Shown: positions 12,371-25,504 of the stretch, piece after piece
Layout of the letters: each line of letters starts with the position of its first letter
Position numbering within the stretch: position 1 is the stretch's first letter
Notes under the pieces: generated by a model
Seen by the model: the letters and a program-made list of their open reading frames with translations, nothing else
Told to the model about the DNA's origin: nothing
The model's database searches: none
Position numbers and translations under genes: made by a program
Origin: Lingula anatina
Taxonomy: Eukaryota; Brachiopoda; Lingulata; Lingulida; Lingulidae
DNA length: 64,000 nucleotides
NCBI RefSeq assembly: GCF_001039355.2
Contig: NW_019775425.1
Coordinates: forward strand, 648,899 to 712,898
Direction of reading: 5' to 3'

Positions 12371-15040
12371 ACTGAGGGCCCAATATTTGGGGTGGGGTGG
12401 GGTATAGTGATCACAGTTCGCGGGAAATAAAATCAACAATTCACAAATCACAGAAAATAAAACTTTATTCATATATCACTAATAATAATGAAAATCACGA
12501 ATCACCGGGTATAATGATCACGTCGACTTCGTTACAAAAGGTCAGAGGCACGGGAATATTGGGTGGTTCACGAATGGCACTAAATAAAATGAGCGTGTCA
12601 CACATCTCGGGGAAATTAAAAGTGGCTTTTATTTTACGAGTAAGGAAAAACCCAATGGGACCCTCTGCATTGAAATGCATAGGGCCTAAACAGCATCGAT
12701 TCCTTCTTCCATTTAACCTTTTTGGTGCCTCCTAAAGGGAACCTCTAGGTATAAACTCGTGTTAGATTTAAAAAATGTCTTTTTTATATATAAAATTCAA
12801 ATGCTGCATGAGTTATATCTAAAGGGTAAATTTAAAAAGCATTTTATGCGTGATTTCGAGCGAAATCTTATTTCTTTCGAGATAAAAAGCAACCCTTCCC
12901 TGCACTTGGATTCGATAAATACATAGTGTCGTTTGTAATCAATAAACCTATAAGTTTGGCAGTGCAGTAGGCTAAAGTTGACGGTGATTTTAAGACCACA
13001 CACCTTGCCCAATTTTTGTTAAAGATTCTCTAAGCTGACAATAAAGGTATGCTTTATAAGATTTTTGCGCAAAATCTAATTTTACCCCAGGAAAAATCCT
13101 ACTCAAGAACTAATGTTCGACCCACCCCTGCACTTAGATTTGAAATTTTAGATCCTCCAGTTTTAAACGAATCATGTTTCATTTGGTCCGGTGTAACGTG
13201 GCAGAGAGTCCCCCATGATAGAGAGTCCGCTTCCCATTAATTTGTACAGGTAAGCCTGGATTTTGACCCATTATAACCAAATGGATGGCGGACTTTTTGT
13301 CACACGGTCCCTCAGTTTCGTTACACACCGGCATACACTTCCTGGCATTTTAGGAGGAAATATTGTCATCAGCTACTTTTTGGAGGGGTTTTATCGTTTT
13401 TGTAAATGTCTGAAACTGGAATGGGTAGTTTTGTTGTTTATGTAAACATAGAAATGTGGATCCGGGGCATTTACAAACGCTTTTTTTTAAAAATAAATCG
13501 GTGGTATTCCTGTAGCCTATATACCTCGCCACTGTCGTCAGCCATTTGCCACCCAAGATACACTTGATATTCATGTGTATAAGATCTATGGTACCATTGA
13601 GAATAAGAATCATTTTCATTATATACCATAAAGGAATACTGTAAGTGTTTGGAAATTTCCTAAAATCATATTTATTATGTCTATATATCCTACAAAGCTA
13701 CTTGCTATATTTCCAATTCAGACTTTAAGAAGGATATTTATTAAATCACCTCCTATAACTAATGCTCCTTTGCTTTACAACTACAGGCCTTTACATATAC
13801 ATATAAACCCTACCTTTATGTATATATTTTTATTGAATCATAATTTTCTTTATATACACGATTAATTAAGATGATTCCGTGATCGTAACTGCACCGGATG
13901 GCGTTCAAAGCAAAAAATTATTGGAAAGCAATTGTGACCTTTGCCTCTCAATATATCTAAGCACTGTCGTAAAAGATGGTCAAGTAGAACCCAGATTTTC
14001 CCCGAAGGGGAATAACTACAAAGAGGTTAAGACAAAGAGCTTAAGCAAGTGTATTGAGATTTCTCGCACCCAACAGACTTCGTCGGTTGAAGAAATGGAT
14101 GTTACCCTCCAAACAGATATATTTGGCATCCAGTACTAATCTGATATTCTTTCGTGTGCCTTGGCAAAAATAATTGACATTACTGCCGTTTCCAATAAAC
14201 ACTCATCGCGTGGAGCGCCACGTGCTTCTCTGGCACGTTTTGTTTAACTGATGCTTGACTGTGTTATACAGTGGATACGACAAACAGACGAGGGGGCACG
14301 ACACGTGAAATGAATACACTCAACATGCATTTTAAATATCGTAAAAAAGCCATTTAATCAAAGCGACAATTGAATAACATTGTAATTTGTATTTTAAACC
14401 AACCAGTGCTGATTTAGACCGTTTAGAATATTGCCTTCCTGTGTTTTAATATTTTTGATATAATCAGTTCAGGGTCTACATTGAAATGCACATTTTTTGT
14501 ATTTTTGTGTACGTGAAGTAGGCTTCTGTAGACCTGAGTTTCTTTCTTAATGTATAAGGTCAGGTTTTGATTTTTTTAAAAGGGGTGACTAAAGGGCTGA
14601 TCTAAGTTTTAATCACCTGTTTAAATGACCATTACGAGGACCGACACCGGTCACTTGACAAAATCGGTCTGATGACTAAACTTCATGGGTCATGTTTGCG
14701 GTACGCATTAAAGATTAATAGTACTCGGGCACAAGTCACGAGCGTAACCGGATGATCTGATTCACCTTATCCCAAACACTTACACAACGCTCAGCCCATA
14801 AAAACAAGAAGTTCTGGTATGTTGTAAGCTATATTGGCAAGGGTAATTGTGGCAGGCGACGAGTACTTTAGCACAGAGAAGAGAACCCAACAGGAACCTG
14901 CCAGCCATAAACAAAGAAGACAGGAATAAGTGGGCCAAAAGTTAAGATACTCAAAAAATTGATGTGACGAACGGCGCTCCCAAAAAGCAACTTCAAGAAG
15001 CAAAGTGTCAGTAAATTTAGAAAGTTGTCTATTCTCGAGG
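12371..15040. other. Intergenic region upstream of the lipocalin gene
   Basis: No coding exon with family resemblance or paired splice sites was recognised. It holds one MITE (13188-13331) and otherwise AT-rich unique-looking sequence. The last few hundred bases before 15041 should contain the lipocalin promoter, but no clear TATA or initiator stands out. Confidence 0.5.
13188..13331. mobile_element. MITE, CCGGTGTAACG family, copy 1
   Basis: The left end reads CCGGTGTAACG and the right end CGTTACACACCGG, so the termini are inverted repeats. The interior, including TGACCCATTATAACCAAATG, reappears in opposite orientation at 44726-44886. It is 144 bp long and non-coding. Confidence 0.75.
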
Positions 15041-17908
15041 ATGCGGTCCACATACTTTGTAGTGTTTATATTCAGTACGGTGACATGTGTCCTAGCGCAG
15101 ATCCCAGGATTTGGAAAATGCCCCGCTCCTCCAGTGAAACAAAATTTTGATGTTGATCAGGTAAGATATCGGGATACGGATGTTATTTACGCGTGGATGT
15201 GAAGTAGACAAATAGGCCTACATAGGATTTTGGAGCTTTAAACAGGCTACGATACTTTAAAATAATACTGTAAAAAAGCGACATTGATAATTATTTTGTG
15301 TAAATATAGTTGGTGGGGTTTGTGAAACGTGTTGTTAAATAAACTAAATAAACTCTATAATTATCTGAACAGACGAGCGCAGCAAGCACGAAATGTGAAG
15401 AATTAGTCGTTTCAAACCCAAGGTAGTGTTACCTGTTATGTGCTGATTTGTTTGCACAATGGACTTTGGCACGAAAAAATGCGATTAACAAATTTTGCTG
15501 GCGTCTTCAATAATATTTGTACTTAACGACTATCCTTTTATCCAGTACAAAACCCAAAAATACACTGTTGGCCACACTGGTTTAATTTTATGGATGGCGT
15601 CCGCACAGTAATTAAATCTCGGCTTCATTCGACCAGACGTGTGGGGAGGTGTGTGAGAGGTGGAGAGACCATTAAAGTAGACCTTTCATATAGGCTCTGT
15701 CATATTTGAACCTTGGGCCAGTTGATACTCGGATCTTCTGTTCTGAATGGCCCCAAAGCCTACTGGTGTGGTTACGGGGCATTAAAGGAAGCACGCGAGG
15801 GTACAGCCTCTGCATTATAAATAAGATTTTCAAATTAAGAAGTCTTTAAATAGCAGTCACGACAGAATAGAAAATAGACGCTGGTGGTTGAATTTCAAAT
15901 TACCTTAAAATTACACAGACTTAATCTTATGTATGTATAAAAGATTATGAAATATGAATTTATGTCTCCTCCATCTCAGTGTACCACAAACTTTTATAGT
16001 CTCATTCATAGCAAGAAAGAAGGTAACAAGGAATATTGTTTGTTCGTGATTTGGCCAAACCAGGCCGCTTTTATTATATAACCCCTCTATCCTAATCGTT
16101 TTAACAATAATAACAATGTAGCAAATTGTTGCCTGTATTAAATGTTATGGCCTTAGGGATAAAAATTATATATCAAATATTCAATGAGACTCATCATCCT
16201 AAAAATTATGATGCGACGAGTCAGCAAAAGTTATTATTTACCAACAATTTTGCACAAATTTCATTTGTGGGGTAAAATGAAGATTTGAGATAACTTGTAG
16301 CTTAATTGTATCATGCTCGTGAACAGAATGAATCAAGCAAAATGAGGCCAGGCAGTGATGCCCCATGGTATAAGTAGCAACATGTGCCTCTAAGGAGATT
16401 ACCCCTCTAGGGCACAATTGAGCATGAGCAGAATGCACATGTGCTTAAATAAGCTCTCTGGAGATTGTAGTCGCCATAAAATGTCGTTTGACTACGCCAA
16501 ACTTTCCTTTAGTGGGTGTTCTTGTGAACATGACTGTCCCCCCCCCCCCACACTTTTACACACACACGCGCACACACTTAGCCTACACACACACACTCTG
16601 TCTCTCTCCCCTCCCTCTCTTTTACACACACATACATACACACATGTACGCACGCACGCGCACACACACACACACACACACATTTTAGATTGTACCAGTA
16701 TACTAAACAGCGACTCGTTTAAGTCAATATTTTTTGTAACGAACTCTTATGTCTTTGCCTTATCTAATCATAATATTAGTAGTGCACCAATGTTGTTATT
16801 TCAGTATGTTGGGGTTTGGTATGAATACCAGCGATACTTTGCCGTCTTTGAATTTGGTCTGAAATGCGGACGTGCCGAATATACTTTGAAAGATGACGGG
16901 CATATCCTCGTTAACAACACTGGGACCAAGAAATGGAGGTAAGTTTCAGACAATATTTGATTTTTCTTTTTTTCGTATATGTTGATTACTGTGTTTTTCT
17001 TATCACTTTACAAATAATACGGCCAAGATAAGTAGCAATAATATCAATGCGCATATTGCAAAGAAGTGGTAATACATACCATGAAAGTCGTGTATATTAA
17101 AAACATTCTTAATTATCGATAGACGTCATTTCTGCCATAAACCCGATAATTTTTGCTCTCAACGTGTTTCCTTTAGCTTGACAAGTGGTCTGGAAACGTT
17201 GCCTGACTCTGTACTCTGTGCTCTTCACCAAGATGCAAAAAAAAAAGAAGTTTTAGAAAGCTTTAACCAAAAAAAATAAAATAGTGTTTATCCCACGCCA
17301 GTTTTCTTTATCAGACAAAGTACGTCTGTTGTTTTTTACATTGTTATTTAAACAACAACAAAGACAAAGTATATATTTCAAAGTTTTAAATTCTTTCCAG
17401 TGGGAAAAGTACTGAGGCCATAGGAGACGCGTTCGCCCCGGACCCAGATGAACCAGCTAAAATCATTGTTAATTTTGGAGGTACATTTTTTTAGCATAAC
17501 TTCTATATCTCAGTTCAATTCCAAATAGAACCAGTATTCAAATATAACTCAAATATTATTAATCATAATCTACCGATAAATTATTTATGAAACTGGGATC
17601 TTCTTAATGCAAGGAGGGTGGCACGAACAGAATTTGCTAGATGATGCTTTCTTTCAAGCAGGGTTTTCCCTTTACCCATCATCTGGACCCACCGCCGCTG
17701 TTACTGTCGTTTCAAGCATTATATACATAGACCAGATATGATATATATATATATATATATTCTTCCATAAAAGACAAATGTGTGTCCTTTTTGCAGGAGC
17801 CCCCAGCACTGGCAAACCTAATTATTGGGTTTTGGATACTGATTACAATACCTTCTCTGTAGTGTACTCATGTGCCGACTTTGGAGGCTTCTTGCATGCA
17901 GGTATGTA

Positions 17909-17976
<68 letters not shown>

Positions 17977-18471
17977 AGAGAAGTTTGGATAAGGCAGTAT
18001 GCTTGACATGATACATGTGGCTCCAATAAACTATTAATTTTGCACTATGTTATGTGCTACTATGTTATATCATTCAATGACAATATGCTAATCTCCGATA
18101 AATGTTTTTGAATCGTTTTGCAATATTGACCTTCGGTGTTTTTTTTTTTCCCGCCCGATGTGCTAATGTCTGGATAATGTTATGAAAACAGACGCACAAA
18201 TGCCCTAGCAATGAAACAATTCTCAAAAAGCAAAATATGTACTGTGCGGCGTGGTTGAATCTTTAACACATGCTTATCACAGCCTATGTAACAGATGGCC
18301 TTAAAATCAACGCGCTTCCTTGTCTTTCCAGATATCCTGTGGCTGCTCTCACGTGACAAAGCTGGTTTGCCAGACGACTTGACTAACCAGCTTAGGTCCC
18401 GGTTGGAACAACAAGGTTTAAGAACGAAGTACTTGATGAATATTAAGCAAGACGGGTGTACTAACTATTAA
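15041..18471 (+). CDS. Apolipoprotein D-like lipocalin, 5 exons, 192 aa
   Basis: A secreted carrier of small hydrophobic ligands. Exons 15041-15160, 16805-16938, 17401-17480, 17797-17901 and 18332-18471 join in phase with GT-AG introns. The start is the ATG at 15041, which opens a signal peptide (hydrophobic core YFVVFIFSTVTCVLA) cleaved before QIPGFGKCP. GKCPAPPVKQNFDV followed by YVGVWYE is the ApoD N terminus with the lipocalin G-x-W motif (residues 43-45). The second conserved region is TDY at 126-128 in VLDTDYNTFSVVYSC, and the third lies in ILWLLSRDKAGLP. Length matches ApoD (about 190 aa). Intron 1 holds CA-rich microsatellites and a fragment of a foldback repeat. No disruption is seen, so it is likely functional. 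Confidence 0.95.
15591..15678. repeat. Fragment of the unit-B foldback repeat in lipocalin intron 1
   Basis: ACAGTAATTAAATCTCGGCT and the following GACGTGTGGGGAGG tract match the centre of the foldback at 47842-48535, although there the two blocks are separated. It shows that the element family is dispersed. Confidence 0.65.
16543..16681. repeat. CA-rich microsatellite cluster
   Basis: Mixed CA, CT and C tracts in lipocalin intron 1, about 120 bp upstream of exon 2. The apparent open frames here are low-complexity artefacts. Confidence 0.95.
17908..17981. repeat. (GT)n(GA)n microsatellite
   Basis: Begins a few bases after the donor of lipocalin exon 4. About 10 GT units pass into about 25 GA units. 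Confidence 0.95.
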
Positions 18472-18635
18472 AAACTCTGCCAAAAACATGGTTGCCAAAA
18501 CTACAAACTATATAAAGGGCACTGATTTGTATACCTAGATCATTTTCCTTAGAAGCGTTAGTATTTTGTTTATAACCGTTTGCTATAAAGACAATATATC
18601 AAATGTGCTCCTGGTGTGATTAAAAGTATTACAAC

Positions 18636-18641
18636 AATAAA
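18636..18641 (+). promoter_or_regulatory. Polyadenylation signal of the lipocalin gene
   Basis: AATAAA 165 bp after the stop codon, in CAACAATAAACG, suggesting a short 3' UTR. Confidence 0.7.
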
Positions 18642-19763
18642 CGTTGAACTTTATCTAAGACGAGTTCTTGCTGTTTGTTGAATAGATTTCGTGAGGATGT
18701 AACACTTGTCAAATAGTCAATTTTACATCAGACAGCATTCCTTTTATATTTTCCCACGGAAATTCTCTAACTAAATCCTCGCGTTATTGCACAAAAATTT
18801 CATTAAAACGTTCCCGGCTTAGGTCCGTTTTTATTACTGTGACAAAGCAGTAGGCCTATAGGATAGAAGACAACGCATCTTGGTCGTCTGATATTTCTGC
18901 AGCTAATAGGTCACCAAGCAGTTAACTGTACCAAAAATGGACTTAATGCAAATTAATTCCCCCCATTTTCAAACTTCTAAGAGCAAGTATCAGACACAAT
19001 AAGAACGTCACAATAATGACATCATATGGGATGAGTAACAGGATGAATATAGATGTATACATGTATGTGAGTATATCGGTAGATAGTATTTGTCGTTATT
19101 TGGCACGAGGAGAGCATATATAAATATTATCTGCATGTATCTTTGGAGTCATATTTGTTTTGGGATTTTTTAAAGAATAAACTATTTGCGATGAGTTCAG
19201 CTAACACGCACCCAAACAGCCAACACGCACCCAGATTACTGTAAATGGTTCAAAATAGACAAGACAACGTGACCTCCCCCCCCCCCCCACCCACCCACCC
19301 ACTTCTTTCTGAGTTCAAGTCTTGCATTCAATGTATTTTCTTTTCTTATACGGGAGTGTTTACTTTGTAGGAGAAGGGGGTTACTACTAACTAGAAATTC
19401 AAGGAAAAGAATCTCTGTGTAGATATTAAAAAATCCAATTTTTACGGAAAAGTCTTATGCCGAAACAGATGTTAGAATGATTAATTCATTATAATGATAA
19501 CAATGCAAATCCTGTAACTCGCATCATCTTTTATTACATTGTTAACTGTGGTTATGTTCATTCCTTCCAGCGCATCTTAGCAACATCACATTGCCTCAAA
19601 TCAGATCTCACCCTACCCAGGAATGTTGAATGACGGAAGTTTTATTCCACAAAATTGTTTTGTCGTATGAACTTCCCTCAAAAGAAAAAAACTGCATGAT
19701 TTCAGGCGTTTGGTTTTTATTCAAACATTTAACAAAGAACTTTCCAAAGTAGAGAGATTAATA

Positions 19764-19945
19764 GGCCGGTGTGACAGGAATGGTAGTCTTAGAAATGGAA
19801 GTCCGAAGTCCCCTATGATTACTACAAGTCACGGTCAGCCGTAGTATTGGGATTTGCACATGGGACGCATGCTACCTGTAAAAAATAATGGGAAACGCAC
19901 TACGGTTCCTGGCGGACTACCATTCGTGTCACACGGGCTGCAATG
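19764..19945. repeat. Foldback repeat family 2, copy 1
   Basis: GGTGTGACAGGAATGGTAGTC at the left end is mirrored by GACTACCATTCGTGTCACACG at the right. The same ends in diverged form bound elements at about 28292-28508 and 41310-41505. Confidence 0.7.
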
Positions 19946-20628
19946 ACAAATCGTGCACGCCGAGACTGTGACACTTAAACAAATGTCCTAGTTTCATTTT
20001 CGTCAACAAGTGTAAATATGTAGTATAATATTAAAGCGTTTAGTGCCTTGATCCGCAATTTTCTTTTTGTTTTTGTTATTGTTCTTGTGGCAAACGCCGA
20101 ATTCGAAGACAGCTGATGCTTATAAAATGACTCTATTTTTCTCCCATTTTTCAAACACACTTTGTTCTTATCAACTCATCTATCAGAACAATTTTTGTGG
20201 TATTTTTGGGATTTGTTGCAGATTTTCTTTTGAACTTAAGTTGGGTACCGTCGCCACCATTTTATATACACATATTTGTCATTCTGTTAAAAACCAAACA
20301 TAATAGTCTTCTAGGCATTTAATCCGCATTAATCAAACAGAAAATTCCCAAGATATCTTTGAATCTTTACTTTTGTAATTCTACTGGAGGCCAGATGACT
20401 ATTTCATGGATAAAAGATCACAACTGCCCATTTTTCAAAATCAGATGATCACTCGTGTCTTCATTTATATATTGCATTTACATTTCCAGTTCATGTTTAC
20501 GAATACATTTGAATTTACATACTTTATTTCCACATTTGTACAAGGGTAAATGCATTAAAGGTAAACTGAATATATAGACCATTACTAGCAATACAAAGTA
20601 CAGTTGCAAAATATACATATTTTCCAGG

Positions 20629-20631
<3 letters not shown>

Positions 20632-20709
<78 letters not shown>
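20632..20709. repeat. (TA)n microsatellite
   Basis: About 39 uninterrupted TA units. Open frames coding IYIYIY across it on either strand are artefacts. Confidence 0.98.
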
Positions 20710-20711
<2 letters not shown>

Positions 20712-21697
20712 CAGCGGCACGTGCCAATCATGTGTGATAAATATCAGTTCACTCACGATGATAATAAAGATAACATTAAATATTTAAAGGCACACCTATT
20801 CATGTTAAATATTATTTACATCCTTAAACATCTTTACTTCGTTAATTCACCAACATGTCCACCACTTAAGGAACGCCATTTCATTGTCAGCTGTCATTTC
20901 ATATTAATGACACCGAGGAGAAACGAATGACTTGTTTTCAAACATGAACCAATATTTGAACTAAACTTCTGTTGCATCATGAAATTCAAGAAGCTTAATC
21001 ATCAAGATAAAAAACTGACATCTCTTTGATCTTTAAGAGAAGTCGTATCTTTTCTATTACTTTATTTCAAGATGATTAGGTATTTTATGAACTGCAAACG
21101 CTATGTATTGGCAAGCTGTCTACCTGAACGCGCCAAAGTCATTTAGAGAATGGATATATGCCAGACGATTTGCCACTTAAAGTGTCTAACTCAAAATCCA
21201 GGCAGCATGTTTTTCCTGATAAAATGTCACAATCAGTCAGAGAACTATTTCCCGTATATAACTAATGGACAGTATTGCAAGAATACTCGAAGCGTGATAG
21301 GCTTTTTCACACCTCCATCGCTGTCATAAATGTCAATTGAGAAAATAAATTGACAAGTCACGCCAATAACATGGTCAATGCCGAATCATCTACATATATT
21401 AAGAATGTAAGAAACAGATTTCATAATTTCCATAGAAAAATTATGAATTATGAGAAAAAACAACTTACAATCCTTTTCCCCGTATTTCTAAAATTTTTCG
21501 ACGCTTCCTATAACGAGTAAGTAAGAAATACAAAAAATATACAAGGCCAACGTTGTTTCATTTCGTTGGACTTAGAGTTTGAAAAATGTCGGTGTCTTGA
21601 ACCGTTTTCTAGCAATGAATAACCACTGAGCTAAACATTAAGTTCACATAGTCCACGTATTCTGTGTTCACATAAAATCAGTTCATAGATTAAATGT

Positions 21698-22822
21698 TCA
21701 GATATGCACACCTTCAATTGTAGTGACCTCAGACATATCCCTTAGTGGATGCATCTCATCACCAAAGCGACTTCTTCCCGTAGAACGCCTGCTGTTTGAG
21801 TCCATCCCCAACTCATGCCCTTTCTTGCAGAAAATAACCCTGTAGAACCCTTTTCTGAAGTTGGCATAAACGAAAGCATACAAGATAGGGTTGATACAAC
21901 TGTTCGTATAGGCCAGGCATGTTGCAAAAAGTTGGAAATACAAGAAAGACTTCAGACTTTCATCTGGAATTGCCCATTGCAATCGGAGCAGAAAGGCAAC
22001 CTGTATGGGAAGCCAACACAGCGCAAAAACCGCGGTGACTATGATGGCAACACGTGTAAGACGTCTCTTTGCCTTGCTTATTTCGGCTGTCCTGGCTCTT
22101 TCTGGGCATCTGTGCCAGTATAAACGATAAACGATCACTGTATACATCGCGACAATTGTGACCAGTGGTAGGGCATAGCCAAAAGCAAAAAAGAAAAAAT
22201 AAAATAGTCTGGCCTTTTCAATATCGAACATTAGGTTGTAATCCAAACACTTGATCCGTATATCGTTACCAAACGAGTATACATGTTGGTCGTGTTCATA
22301 GTAGGCAGGTAGATTGACAAGGCAAAGCACTACCCATATTATAACTAGTAGTATGACAGTGTTTCGCCGAGTCTTTAATGTTAGCGAATGGAACACAAGT
22401 ACTAATGTAAAAAACCTGTCAACCGCCATTATAACCAGGGTGTAAATACTTGCCCAGGCGCTTACATATATCAGGTAGTAGACGAACCGGCACCAAAATC
22501 TTCCAAAAGGCCAATAGTCTAGAATGTACATTGTGGCCGTAAAAGGTACACAAAAAACTATAAAGCACAGGTCTGCCACGGCTAAGTTCGCAATAAGAAT
22601 ATTGGTTGTAGTTCGCATCGGTCTGTTGTTGAGAAGAACCACCAGAACCAGCGAGTTGCCCACAAATCCAATAGCAGCAATGACTGAGAACAAGACAGCT
22701 ACCGTTACGAAGACTGCATTCTCCCAACGGGATGCGGCTTCAAATTTTGTGATGTTTGCCTCAATACCTGTCCCATTAAGGTACGGCATTTCTGTTTGAT
22801 TTTGCCAAAATTCGTTATCCAT
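21698..22822 (-). CDS. Class A neuropeptide GPCR, galanin/allatostatin A-receptor-like, intronless
   Basis: A plasma-membrane receptor for a peptide ligand, expected to act through heterotrimeric G proteins. The ATG at 22822 is the first in-frame Met after a stop, giving 374 aa; an upstream TTG is not a credible start. The N terminus carries N-glycosylation sequons NQT, NGT and NIT. Seven hydrophobic segments hold class A landmarks: GNSLV (TM1), LAVAD (TM2), WCR and DRF (TM3), W in IIWVVLC (TM4), P in YALP (TM5), CWLP (TM6) and NPILY (TM7). Cys in WCR and in KCLDY can form the usual disulfide. The DRF replaces the common DRY. CMSFRK-type palmitoylation may be at FCKKG. The overall pattern fits galanin/allatostatin A/kisspeptin receptors; the ligand is unknown. 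A 5' UTR intron is possible (acceptor-like AAACAG before TTTGACTC at about 22850). Confidence 0.92.
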   Translation of the reverse strand: MDNEFWQNQTEMPYLNGTGIEANITKFEAASRWENAVFVTVAVLFSVIAAIGFVGNSLVLVVLLNNRPMRTTTNILIANLAVADLCFIVFCVPFTATMYILDYWPFGRFWCRFVYYLIYVSAWASIYTLVIMAVDRFFTLVLVFHSLTLKTRRNTVILLVIIWVVLCLVNLPAYYEHDQHVYSFGNDIRIKCLDYNLMFDIEKARLFYFFFFAFGYALPLVTIVAMYTVIVYRLYWHRCPERARTAEISKAKRRLTRVAIIVTAVFALCWLPIQVAFLLRLQWAIPDESLKSFLYFQLFATCLAYTNSCINPILYAFVYANFRKGFYRVIFCKKGHELGMDSNSRRSTGRSRFGDEMHPLRDMSEVTTIEGVHI

Positions 22823-24539
22823 TCCTTTGGTTTGATTTTGAGTCAAACTGTTTAAAGCACGGTACGGTATAAACTGTACAGTTTCTATTTACTGCTTATG
22901 ACAAAAGTGAGAAAATGATAAATGCTTTTCTATATTGTGAAACCAAGTAGGTGCAATCATCCCAGGCGCAGTCACAGCGTCGTCATTCTCACTCTTCTGG
23001 TTTCTGCTTGCGAGCTCTTCAAGTTTATATCTGCATTCGAGAATCAAATAATGATGCATCTAGGTTACGGAGTATCATTATTAATTTTCACCCAGATCTT
23101 CATTTTCACGCAACACTGAGCGTGCGCACCGAGTGCAATTATCGTTTTTCATTTGAACTGCTGCTTCAAGTTATCGCCGGCTTTTTGTCAGACTCACAGG
23201 TCTTATGATAATGAATTTTAACGGACATCGACCAATGGCAGTCTGAAAGCCAGTTTTATTGGCAGATTGGCATCAGTTTTTTTTTCACTGTGACAATTGA
23301 TTAATACGCCAATACATACTACCTACGGGTCTTTGAAAATCACCAAGAACCGATGATAAAGATATCTGCCCTTTTCAAAAGCATTCTACGTGAACTATCA
23401 TCGAACGACTGGCATCAGGAATGATATATATCGAAAATCGTTTCCTGTTAAAGATGCGCTTCATCGATGTTCATAAAATAACCGTTGGTCATTGAAAGCA
23501 TTTACCATCTTAGATCGCTCGCACTGTTTCCAAGGAGAAACATCAGCGTACTTTTAATCTGTACAAAACCCCATTAGTTTAAGAAGTAAATCCAAATCAG
23601 AAGACCAATCAGAGTATCAAAAATTCTTTAGATTGCTGGGTTATTTTGCTCTTTAGATATCTGAATGACGATGGTAACACCTGAGCGTTTTTTGATTTAT
23701 CTAGCGATGCCTTCCACACGTGGACGTATTTGACTGATAAACTATTTTCCGTCTTGCTTTAGATTCATCCACATTGTTTACGTGACGGAAGATTAGTTAT
23801 GACTTTTAAAGTATTGCAACCAGTCATGTCTGGCTAAATATTTAAATGACATTGACAACTACGGCTTGAAGCTTTTTTTAGAACATTGACAGAGGTAAAG
23901 CATGCAAAATTATCTTTCTGTAAACTTAAACTTTAGGTTAAAAGGTGTTAAAATTATGGCTTCTATTCAGTGTAAACTGTGCTTTTCATCGCCTTTTTCT
24001 TTTACCTGAATAGGGAGAGCTCCGTTTCTGTGTTTCAACCTTGATGGAATACAGTATGTTTTCGTTCTACCCCGTTGGTCGAGTTGTCTGGCGTGTTCGG
24101 AGGGCAGGGGGGGGGGGGGTAGCAAAATTATCTTTCCGTAAACTTTACCTTAAGGATAAAAGGTTTTAGAATTCTATACAGGGGGTGTAGAAATTTGTAC
24201 CGTACATATAAAGAAGTTGATCAGAATACTCGAAAAAAAAACTTGTTGTTTTTCCACCATAGCCATATCGTCCAGTTTGGCGAAGCAAATGGAAGCAGGA
24301 GATTGTCTTGGTCAAGGCTTATAAAACAGAATGGATCATTAGTCTTGTACTATTACTGTGCTATCGAAAGTCTGTGCTCGAGTAGAGAAATATAAATTAT
24401 AGAGCAGAACAAAGCTACATTCAGTAGGTGTACTTCGAATGTAGGATATGTACAATAGTAAGGTTGTGATTTTTCTTCAATCAACAGCTAATTCTTTCCT
24501 GTGGATTTACACAGATTTATTACCAAAACGCGATTTAGT
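22823..24539. other. Intergenic region upstream of the GPCR
   Basis: No gene is recognised. A roughly 55 bp sequence starting GCAAAATTATCTTTCTGTAA at 23902 recurs in diverged form at about 24120 (GCAAAATTATCTTTCCGTAA). A G-run stands at about 24105-24118. Confidence 0.5.
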
Positions 24540-25504
24540 CAATTGTTCTATTGTACAACTACAATTGTAGGTAGGCCATAGATGCTAAGACCACCAGTCT
24601 AAATGCATTAGTGACAATGGTGGTAATATACTGTATTATAAAATTTGAATGCGTAAAAAAAACGAAATTAAGGACTGGAGCATTTACCGGCAAAAGAGGC
24701 TCAGTAAAAATCCTTTCCATTTTTCCTCGCTATGCTGGTCAACAACCTTGTCGAAATAACTATTTAAAAGTCAAGGCTAAAAAGCGTGAATGGGCAATGG
24801 TTACTTGATCCCCATAACTGTACTGCAGAGCTCAAGACACTGCCTCTAGTCCTGAAACTAATGAGGTTTTCCTATAAACAATTTCCGCGGAAGTCTAACG
24901 TGTTTCACCATCAATCTTGTCATCAATGAGGTTTCTTTATTTCGAAATATGTGATAAAGGCTGTCTATCCTTATTGTGCTGTGAAAAGTATCTTACTGAA
25001 GGTCCAACTTCGTTCACAATAAAGGCAATAGAATAGTATACGAGTTAAAAAAAACATTTATTCTCATTAAGGCAATGCAATGACAAAGAAAACTTATTCT
25101 AACTATTACTATTAAAAACTTGTTCAAGAAATAATATTATCATTTTTTCATTATTATAATTTTAAACGCGTAAATATATAAGTTCTTATCTAGCACGGAA
25201 TCATTTTGAACTTCATGTCTCCATATATTCTCATTCTTTAGTAGACGGACATGCAGCACTGAATAATTAAACAATCTTCCCAGAAATTGTGATACTTCCA
25301 TTTTGTTTTGTTCAATGTCAGCACATTTCTTGTCTACCCATTGTTTCTGTATTCTTGTTGTTTTTAGCTCATCTAAACACATGCAAATGTTCATTCTTTT
25401 TAGATGTGTGAATTTTGCTATGCGAAATGTAAACTAAGCTCAGCCTTTGAAAACATTTTTCACGTCCACTTTTGTCTTTATTGTGTTTTGCATCAAATTT
25501 TTAT

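Larger units (their letters stand above)
18660..21697. other. Intergenic region between lipocalin and GPCR
   Basis: No gene is recognised. It contains a C-run (about 19277-19310), a foldback repeat (19764-19945) and a long TA microsatellite (20632-20709). The right end should hold the 3' UTR of the minus-strand GPCR. Confidence 0.5.

Noticed and set aside
16418-16942. A 174-codon frame covering lipocalin exon 2
   Set aside because: Only 16805-16938 is exon; the upstream part is CA/CT microsatellite read through an intron.
20478-20930. Open frames of IYIYIY on both strands
   Set aside because: They are translations of a TA microsatellite.
22823-22846. Extended GPCR start at an upstream TTG
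   Set aside because: The upstream frame has no ATG before a stop; the ATG at 22822 is the first normal start.
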